A stretch of 11,461 nucleotides of DNA from Ochromonadaceae sp. CCMP2298 (taxonomy: Eukaryota > Sar > Synurophyceae > Ochromonadales > Ochromonadaceae): the NCBI GenBank assembly GCA_026770595.1, contig MU634554.1:1-11461 (forward strand). Direction: 5' to 3'. Numbering within the stretch: position 1 is the stretch's first letter; each line of letters begins with the position of its first letter. This document shows positions 1 through 9,000 of this stretch, piece after piece. The translations under genes were made by a program, and so were the position numbers. The notes beneath the pieces were generated by a model. It did not search any database and was not told the DNA's origin. It saw only the letters and a program-made list of their open reading frames with translations.

Positions 1-790
1 ACCAGCCTCGACACACCCACCACCGCAAGAGTCGCTGTGCTGGTCAGGCACTGCAGTTATAGGGTGCCTGGTGATTCGCTGCCGCTTGTGTTGCCCAGCC
101 AGCTGTCTTGCAGAGGATTGGGCAGGCACCTCCTCCCCCTCCCCTTCCCCCCACTCTCCTTCATCCCTCTCCTCCAACTCGTCACCTGGCCGCCTCCTGG
201 CCTTCTCCTTCCCTCCCTCTTTTCCTCCCTCCCTCCCCTCCTGTTCCCAGCTCCCCTCCCCTGGCTCTTTTACCGCCTAGGTCTTTGACACCCCCGACAC
301 CCCCGACACCGACTGTGAAGAATGCGAAGAACCCGAACCCGTACCCGTACCCACGTGAAGGACCGTCTCCCTCCGCGCGTTGGCTCTGAAGGACTCGATG
401 TGGCACTTGTACTCCTCGGCGATCGCAGGGACGAGGCAGTCGACAAGCTTGTGAGGGACAGCGGGGCTTACTGCCATCCACAGGAGCGGCGTAGACGCCG
501 GCCTCCGCGGAGTTGCCTTGGATGATTTGCAGCTCCTTCCGGATCCTGGAGAGCTGCTTCGACGATATCCCATCGGCGGGGCATGCGCGTCGACTCTGGA
601 TGCGTAGGCTGCGCTCAGGAGAGGACGAGCCTGAGAGGCGACTGGCACACCGAGGGAGGGTCCCAGAGTGATCTCTCGGTGATCGGTGAACCTGCTGAAG
701 AAGAGGGCAACCCCTCCATTGCAGCTCGCTCAAATAGCAGCCAAAAAATGAATCAGTAACTAGTCGCTGGTCATTGGGAATCAGCAGAGG
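1..790. other. Upstream region without a confident gene
   Basis: No convincing plus-strand coding exon was found here. Positions about 120-270 are almost purely C and T. Positions 288-313 hold a short tandem repeat of GACACCCCC, and 329-351 hold repeats of CCCGTA/CCCGAA type. Positions 721-800 are the most AT-rich part and may contain the promoter of the large plus-strand gene, but no TATA box or initiator could be assigned. A possible minus-strand coding remnant lies at about 364-577 and is listed separately. If that is a real gene, 600-790 would be a divergent intergenic region. Confidence 0.5.
364..577 (-). pseudogene. Possible minus-strand coding fragment with a frame break
   Basis: Read on the minus strand, about 577 to 467 gives a protein-like stretch that includes SSKQLSRIRKELQIIQG and AGVYAAPVDGS. 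About 450 to 364, in a different frame, gives KLVDCLVPAIAEEYK and CHIESFRANARRE. Both stretches strongly prefer C or G at third codon positions, as the real exons of this window do, while the overlapping plus-strand frames do so less. The frame changes between about 480 and 450. A one-base frameshift, a very short intron (a GTAAGC donor sits at 471) or an assembly error would explain it. The first segment is loosely like the N-terminal helix and following strand of a ubiquitin-conjugating E2 domain, but that is a weak impression, not an identification. It could be an exon pair of a divergent gene, a relic or chance. Confidence 0.27.
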
Positions 791-994
791 ATGGCGCCAA
801 TCAATCAAAAAATGCCTAAGAGACCGTTTCGAAGTCCTCTCTTTTGGCAAAGTGATCTGATCAAGGCATCTATCTCCCAATCTGCTGGCCTCCCAAGTCC
901 ACACCTCTCTGTCTACGACACAGGTCTAACGAAGCGGTGGGGATTGGCTTGCCCTCCCTCGATTCGCTGTTCGACTCCGGGGATGGAACAGATG
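791..994 (+). other. Probable 5' leader exon, or alternative N terminus (exon 1)
   Basis: An in-frame ATG at 791 would add 68 residues before the exon 2 codons, and the junction 994/1166 is phase 0, so a longer protein is possible. However, third-position GC here is mixed, unlike the other exons, which suggests untranslated leader or promoter sequence. A different frame from about 922 to 994 also reads plausibly (GLPSLDSLFDSGDGTD) but hits a stop soon after splicing. The left boundary of this exon cannot be seen. Confidence 0.45.
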
Positions 995-1165
995 GTGAGC
1001 TGCCTGCCCTGCCCTGCCCACCCCTCCCTCTCCCTGCCTGTCTCCCGCGAACTGCCTGCCCCTATATTGCTCTCACTCCCTGCCTCTCACTCCCTGTCTG
1101 TCCCAACCTTCCTCTCCTTGCCTGCCCCTTGCCGACTGCCTCTCAATCCCAACCTTCCTTTGCAG
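995..1165 (+). other. Intron 1 (conventional, 171 b)
   Basis: It runs from donor GTGAGC to acceptor CTTTGCAG. It is pyrimidine-rich and built of repeated CCCTGCC/CTCCCTG words. Its length is a multiple of three and it has no stop in the flanking frame, so it could be mistaken for coding sequence; its C/T-rich composition and good splice sites argue that it is spliced. Confidence 0.7.
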
Positions 1166-1168
1166 GAA

Positions 1169-3082
1169 ATGGCGTCCTCGAGCCAGCCTGCTGCTGAGCC
1201 TTCTGGTGAGCCTTCATTCCTGCCTATCAGTGATGAATTTGCTGCTGAGCCTGCTGGTGAGCCTTCATCCCTGCCTACCGGTGATGATGCCTCCAGGCAG
1301 CCTGCTGTTGAGCTTGCTGCTGAGCCTTCTGGTGAGGAGCCCTCGAGCCAGCCTTCTGGTCTGCCCTCAACTCACGAATGGGGCTCCACCTTGTGGAAGG
1401 CGAACATAGACGAGGCGTTCAGCACAGGCCAGACGGGAGACTTCCAGGACGCGGTGCTGAGACTGCTGCAACGCTGGAATAGGCGCGTGGACGTGGTCTT
1501 CTTGGCCTACCTGCACTTCCGGAGCGCGCTGGACCTACTGGAAGCCATCGATGAGCTCTCGACTGTGTCCAAGCAGCGTGGCGTGCTGCTGCAGTTCTTC
1601 CAGGGCTACTGCCTCCTGAGAGACGAGCTGCAGTACCTGGACTCTGGACGTGCCAGCCTGGACGAGCACTTGGCAGAGGACGCCGAGTTCCTCTTCTACC
1701 GGGACGGCGAGGTAGGCATGTCCACCTACTGCTCGTGCGACGGTCTGACCCGCATCATGCAGGAGGGGCGGGTGCTGATTCGCGAGGAGCTGTTCGAGCA
1801 GTCAGCCTACGAGGGCTTCTTCGGGGGGGAGGTGCACGTCAAGCGGGCCGGCTTCGAGAACAGGCACGAGGACATGCTGCAGCACACAATGAAGCTGCTG
1901 GAGACCTTCCCGTGGAAGACGCAGTTCTTCCAGGTGCAGATGAGCTACTGCCACAAGAGCCAGGACAAGTCCAAGTGCCCCGTGCTGCTGCTGACCAACC
2001 TGATCACACACGAGGCGGAGCAGCTGCGCCACGAGTACTGTAGCGGCAGGCAGGGCATGCTCAACTTCATCGTAGAGGGAGACTCCCACGAGACGCTGGA
2101 ATTCACGCAGCAATACATCGGCAATATCGAGAAGCTGCTGGCAGCGGATCAAAACCAGCCCAGCTCACACAGCTCGCTCAGCCCACACAGCCCGCCCCCA
2201 CACAGTCACAGCCTATCAGTCTCCACGCCGAAGCGGAGCAAGGGCAAAGACCCCCTATTGGGGCTGCGGGAGCTGGACATCGCGGACACAGAGAGCATTG
2301 CCAGCGCGATCTCCTTGCTGAAGCGGTCTGGCAGGAAGGAAGGTGAGCTGGACCTGGACAGCAACAACAACAGCTGGGCTGACGACAACAGGAAATGGAA
2401 CAACTCACCCGTGTCCTCTGGATCGAATAGTATGCAGAGCTCCAAAGCAGGGTCCAGAATCTCCTCCGTTGCTGCGCTCGCCGCTGCGGAAGCCCAGGCC
2501 ACTGCTGCAATCGAGGCGCGCATCAAGTCAGGAAGAAGTAATCGACTCAAGATCCCCAGCTCGAGCAGAAAGTTTGCCGCTGCAAAAGTGAGAAAGGAGG
2601 GGGAGGAGGAGGAGGAAGAAGAAGAGTGGGAGGAGGAAGAGGCTGTGGTGGCACCGACCGTGCGCGCAGCCATGTTGGACAACGGGGAGGGTCTGGGGAT
2701 CACGGGCACAGCGGCAGTGCGCAGCATAGCGTTGGGCTCAGCGCTGCGCTCAACGGTCACGGCAAAGACACGGACCCGCCTTAGATCGCCTGTGGCGAAA
2801 CGCCCCATCTCGCCGCCCCGCCCCATTTCGCCACCCCGCCCAGCCCTCGTCGATCCCGCTGCGGTCAACGCTCACAACACTCATCTGAACACCACTCGCC
2901 TCGACTTCCCCCCCAACGCCATAGGCAGTACTCAGCCCTCCACCAGAGAGAAAATACAAGAGAAATTTCACTCAGCACTGAGCCCTGCACCCGTGAGCGT
3001 GGAGAAGGAGGGGAAGACGAAGTTCGTGCACAGGGGCATCCGGATGATCCTCTCAGAAGCAGAAATCGAGCTGAAGAAAAAG
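1169..3082 (+). CDS. Exon 2: N-terminal 638 residues
   Basis: This is the longest exon and contains no introner. Residues about 8-55 are the acidic Pro/Glu/Ser 17-residue repeat. Residues about 70-330 look globular and mostly helical, with Leu-rich and Cys-containing stretches and no recognised motif. From about 330 the chain is low complexity: His/Ser/Pro-rich, then a Glu run at about residues 477-492 (bases about 2597-2645), then RPISPP twice (2801-2836). The last 40 residues are charged and end in LKKK at the splice site. The other-strand open frame over 2206-2868 is a composition shadow. Confidence 0.85.
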
Positions 3083-6000
3083 GTAACTCTCTGCTGAATG
3101 CCCCTGCCCCTGCCCCTGTCCCTGCCCCTGCCCCTGCCCCCGCCCCCGCCCCTACCCCTGCCCCCGCCCTGCCCCTGCTCGATCGCCTGTTATAACCCTG
3201 GCTCGATTCTTGTAATGATTATGACCCTATTTTCTGCCTAGGAGGAGCCTGATGCCCGCAGGGTGACAGTGAACCCGCCCAGGGGGGAGCTGGAGAAGCA
3301 GTCCTCCCTGCACGTGCACCAGACGGGAGACGAGGTGGACCTGCAGTTCCCCTTCACACTGGGAGACTTCACCTCACTGGTGGAGGCATCCCACCCCACT
3401 TACCCCACTGCCACTGCGCATCACAGTCACCCCGTTGAAGCCTCCTCTAGCGGTGTGGAGGGCGGCGTGGCAGTGATGGGGCTATTACCAGGGTTGATGA
3501 CCATCCACTCGTACGGACACGGGGAGGGACAGGAGGTCCTTCACCCGCACCCGCAGCACGCGCCCAGGTAGGTGTCCGAATAAGACAAAAGACGTCTTTT
3601 TATCCCCCCCTGGTGCCAAATCTGGTATTTCTATCTCGGAACACACATGCGCTAACTGCTTTTTTTTCTTAAACTTTATACTGTATGGTTTATCTAATGC
3701 GGACGCCTCTCAGGCGTAAGCCTCTGCGGTCCCCCATCAATGACGAGGTCTCCGTAGGCTCAGTGGGCTCAGTAGTTTCCTACGGCCTGTTCTCCCCGCC
3801 CTCCTCCCCTCCAGAGGTGTCTCTCTTTACCGCCGCGACGTCCTCGTGGCCTGAGTTCAGCGTGGAGGGGGTGACCCCCCTGGTCCCACTCGTACCGCCC
3901 CCAGTGCAGCCGCTGCCCGGTGCCGGTGCCAGTGCCGGTGCTAGTGCAAGTGCGCCCAAGGGGGGACTCGCCCCAGGTCCGGTCCCTGTCGCCCAGCACA
4001 TCCAACCAGCCAGAGGCGACTCTGCACCCAGGCCCATACGCCCCTTGGTGCCCACCAAAGACACAAATGAGCGAGGATCTCTGCTACCTGCTGTCTCTGC
4101 CTCTGCCTCTGCCTCTGCGGAGGAAAGGCCTGCGGAGTTACCTGCAAGGTCGCCTGTGGAGAGCAAAGGTGGCTCCACCAAAGCTCCCCATAACGTCCCC
4201 CCCACTGGCCGCAGCCCCACTGGGGCTTTTAGCGCCGCCCACCCCCCGGCCCTGTTCGACGACTCGGCGGACCTGGACAGGTCACACCACTCCCACTCCC
4301 ACTCCCACATGTCAGTGGTCGTGAAGCTGGAGGGCAGCACCGTGACATCCGAGAGAGAGACGATCGGCTTCGAGGAGGAGGAGGGGGAGGGGGGGGAGTT
4401 CGGAGACTTCTGGGACGACGTTTACTCGGAGACTGGGTCTGGGACTACGCTGGGTCTGGAGTCCTTGTCAGGTAGGAGTAACAGACTTCTTTTCTCCTCT
4501 TTTCTCCTCTGTTCTCATCGCTAAACCTGCCTCCTGTCCTTCTCTCCTTCTCTCCTCTTCCTCTCTCCTTCTCTCCACCTTCTTCTGCTCTCCCTCTCCT
4601 CCTCTCCACCCTCAGCTTTAACGGAGTCGCTGGTGGACGACTCTCAGTCCAGCAAGATGACGAGAGGGGCCCAGTTGCGGGACCGGAAGACCATGGAGCA
4701 GTTCAACCGCCTCGCTGCCAAGAAGGACGAAAAGGGTCCCGTGTACAACTCGAGCTCGCTGGCTGGCTCTGGAGGGGGGTGCGTCGACCACAACTGCTCT
4801 CATTCTACTTGCATTCTAATCACATTCATTCTTCTCTTGACTGACTGACTCTACTACTACACCCTGCACCTATGCCTCTCTACCCCTGCACCCATGCACC
4901 TCTACTGTACCACAGATCCGGCCAATCTTTTAAGGCCAAGAGGACGCTGATGGCAGCTGCCAAGGGTGCCATCGCCTTCCGACCCCCAGGTATGTGTCCG
5001 AAGTACATAAAAGACGTCTTTTTATCCCCCCCTGGTGCCAAATCTGGTTTTTTACCTCGAACACACATACGCTAACTGGTATTTTTTCTAAAACTTTATA
5101 CTTAATGGTTTATCTAATTCGGTCTCCAACAAGACGATGGCCGACGCCTCTCAGTGGGCTACAACAAGATGGTGGTCGAGAAGGACAAAGGGGGGGACTT
5201 GGGGTTCCTCAGACTCGTAGAGGCTTCTGGCAAACATGTAGTCACCAAGACCAACTCCTCTAACCTCATTGATGAGTCCAGGTAGGTAGAGGGGGGAAGA
5301 CTCAAATATGCACACGTACACGCATACACACTCTCACACACATAAACTTCGTAATCGCATACGCATACACACACATACTCACGATCTCATACACACTCTC
5401 TCTACACACAGCTCCAAGAGGCACCCCCCTGGTGCGGTGCTGTCTCGCACGGGCTCAGCGGTGTTCGACTTCCAGCCCCCAATTGACCAGGTAGGTAGAA
5501 TCACACAAAAGACGTCTTTTCATCTGTCTTTTATCGTCCCCTGGTACCAAATCTGGTATTTCCACCCTCTAACACATACGCTACCTGGTTTTTTTCTTAA
5601 AATTTATACTTCGGTTTATCTAATTCGGTCTTCGGCCTCTCAGGTGGTAGAGAAGAGGAAGGTCGTAGGGACGTTTATTTCGAAGTTGAAGGACCGCGTG
5701 GGGAACCACAAGGTGCTGATGCTGAGCAGCATGGCGCAGATAGAGGACGACGAGTCGGTGGTCAGCAGCTACTTCGACAGGTATATATAGAGTATAATTG
5801 AGTATATATAGAGTACATTTAGAGTATAGAGAATACATCTAAACACCTATATAGAACAGTGTCTAATATAGAGTGTCTACATTTTACAGAACCGCTGCGC
5901 CAGTGGTGCAACCTCGAGTGGTGGATAAGCCGCAGGGGCTGAAGTCCAAGCGGTTCGAGCAGCCGGACAAGGGGGAGAAGGGGGAGTACGCGAAGCGCAA

Positions 6001-9000
6001 GGCCAAGGGGGAGGAGGACGTAATGCCGCACGTGCGGAGGGTCTCCATGGTGGCCTCGCTGGCGGCATTTCGAGGGCTGCTGGGCAATTCAGGGGGGGAG
6101 GCCCAAGAAGACGCATCGGAGATGGAGAGGGTGGCGGAGGATGCAGAGGAGGCGGGGGAGGAGGTGGAGCTGGTCCCGCAGGTGGCGGTGCTGTTCGACT
6201 TGGACAAGTTCGTGGCAGGTAGGTGTCCGAATTACACAAAAGACGTCTTTTTATCTGGTCTTTTCACCTCACACACAGAAACGCTTACCTTTTTTTTTTC
6301 TAAAACCCATTTTATCCTGTATGGTTTATCTCATTCTGTCTACGGACGCCTCTCAGGCGTGAGTGAGGAGGAGAGGGGGCAGCTGCAGGGCCTGGACAGG
6401 GAACGAGTGGCCAAGATATACGAGAGCATGAATGTAAGTGGAGGCTGAGGCTGGGGTTGAGGTTAGGGTCAGGGTAAGGGTATCAACTGTATACTGAAGA
6501 GGCCCCTACCCCGTGCATGCTGTCGATGCCCCTCGCACTGATCATCTGACCCTCTTTCTCTCTTTGTCTCCCGCGCACCGTCTATCTGTCACGTCTATCT
6601 ACCTGATATCTGCTACCTCCTACCTGCTATCTTCTATCTCCACCTGTCTGCAGAGCGTGTTCACCAACAGGAGCAGCAAGGGCTTCACTGCGAACAAGAA
6701 GAACCTGGACCTGTTCAAGAACCTCATCGAGAAGATGAAGGAGGAAAAGGTGCTGCACGAGAGGGTAAGTAACCACTACCACAACCAATTAACCACAACC
6801 ATTACCATTACGCGCCCTTATCCCCATCGCCCACTGCCCCCATAACTAACAATAACCAACGACGACCTCTGTCTTTATCTCATCTATATCTGTGTGTCTG
6901 TGTGTGTGTCTGTGTGTGTCTGTGTGTGCAGCTGACGATGGACATGCAGATGGAGCTCATGGAGGTGGCGGACTGCTCGCTCACAGTCACCATCAACAGC
7001 AACTGCGGAGGAAAGAGTAAGACCACCACTAACACTCGACTTAATGCCAACACCTCTTACTACATCCCACTACCCACTAACTCTCCTTCCCCCCACTAAC
7101 ACCCCCACTCCCCCCCCAGTATTCTTAATTCTCACGGTGGACTCTGGGGTCCACGTGACACGCGCCGACACGATGATGACAGAGCAGGGGGTGCGGGCCA
7201 TGGTGGGCATGCAGCAGTTCCAGGCAGAAACCATCGCCCCCCACTCCTATGTGGACGTGCAGTTCACCGATCTCAAGCCCAACCAGCTGTTCGTGATATA
7301 CGCCGTGGCAGACAGCACTGACGCCGAGTCCCTGCCCCTCTGTGACGAGGACCGTGTCACCCACCTGGAGGCAAAGACCAACGCAGAATATCTGGACATA
7401 GAGTGGGCCAGACTCAGCCCCGCAATGCGCCTGGTAGGTGTCCGAATTACACAAAAATACGTCTTTTTATCCCCCCCCTGGTGCCAAATCTGGTCTTTTC
7501 ACCCTCTTTACACACATACGCTAACTGTTTTTTTTTCTAAAACTTTATACTGTATGGTTTATCTAATTCGGTCTACGGCCTCTCAGGTGGAGGTCACTGC
7601 GGCGCTGCGCCACCACTGGCTGAAGGAGGCGGCTGCTGCGCACTTCCCCCCCATTATCATGCCATCTGACGCGGACGTGGTCCCAGCCTCACTGGAACCC
7701 CCCCAACTCGACGAGGAAGAGGCGAAGCCCCAGAAGAAGGGCAAGAAGAAGGCCGCGCCTACCTCCACCAAGGCGTCCGAGGACAGCAACGGGGAGAAGA
7801 GCACCTGGGAGAGCTTCTTCGACTGGTGGGTGGGGGACGGCACGCTCACCACCAAGATCAGATCAGACTTCCTGCTCAGGGAGGCACTGTTCGCAGCCAC
7901 GCAGGCCATGGTAGCTGACACCTACGCTGCCAGCGGCCTGGCCAGTGCTGCTGAGATGGACACTCTGCAGACCTACGCCGCCTCCACCCTGCAGGTAGGT
8001 GTCCGAATTACATAAAATACATCTTTTTATCACGAATCCCTGGACCAAATCTGGTCTTTTCACCTTAAACACACATACGCTGACTTTTTTATCTTTTCTG
8101 AAACCTTTTTTATACTTTATGGTTTATCTAATTCGGACGCCTCTCAGCCGCTGCTGGCGGGCAAGGCGCGCAAGGAAGCTGTGCAGCAGTGTCCCGAATT
8201 CGTCAAGTTCCGGTCCTGGTACAAGGGCGGGCAGGTCGTGGTGGAGAAGCTCAGCAGGGAGCTGCGCACGGAGATACCCGCTGAACCCTTGGCCAGCTCC
8301 GTGGCGAGGTGAGCTTTGACACCTATGCTCTGACTATAGCTTTGAAACAATCCCTCCTGCTCTGACCCCCTCCTCTACTCTCTCCTCCTATTCTCCCCTC
8401 TTTCCTCCTATTTTGTTCTTCTCTCTACCCCGACCTCCCCCTCCACACACACACAGCACGCCAGCCGACACTTCGGAGGACAAGCCCCCCTCTCTAGCCA
8501 CTGCGGGCAGAAGGGCCTCCGTGAGAGGCTCCCCCTCCGTCAAGATGGGCGCCTCCATGAAGGCCGCGGGGTCGGTGAAGAGCTTGGGACCGGGCTCAGC
8601 CACGGTGGACCCCCCCACAGTCAAGCCCACCTCGGCAGGGAGGCGCCCCAAGAGCACAGGCTCCTCTCGACCCCCGCTGACCGTAGAGTCGCAGATGAAG
8701 CTGTCGGAGGCGTGTGAGGCTCAATTGCACCTGCGCACGGCTTTCCTGCAGGCCCGTGTGGACGAGGTGGAGGAGTGCAAGCAGATCATCAAGAGGCTGG
8801 TCACCTCATACCAGTACGGAGTGAGGCACAAGCTGAAGGAGGAGGACTTGCTGCTGAAGAGGGCATCGCTCTCCAGAGAGGTGAGCAGCGAGATATCCCC
8901 CCTGCACCCCCCTGCTGCACACCACTACACACCTCTGCACACCACTACTTCACACTAACCCGCGTTGCTAGACTGCTGAAGTGTGTCATATTTAATCTCC

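Noticed and set aside
631-640. A minus-strand introner ending in CGCCTCTCAG
   Set aside because: Ten bases match the introner 3' end, but none of the TATCTAATTCGG, core or 5' blocks lie upstream on that strand.
797-801. CCAAT box as promoter evidence
   Set aside because: A five-base match is expected by chance and no other promoter element supports it.
2206-2868. Long minus-strand open frame (220 codons)
   Set aside because: It mirrors exon 2, is Ser/Arg-rich, and the plus-strand frame has the codon bias and consistent splicing.
3780-4340. Minus-strand open frame (186 codons)
   Set aside because: It is low complexity and opposite exon 4, with no independent support.
7044-8015. A single uninterrupted 323-codon gene
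   Set aside because: It reads through the end of intron 13, all of exon 14, introner I5 and exon 15, and stops inside I6; the introner boundaries show it is an artefact of an open intron.
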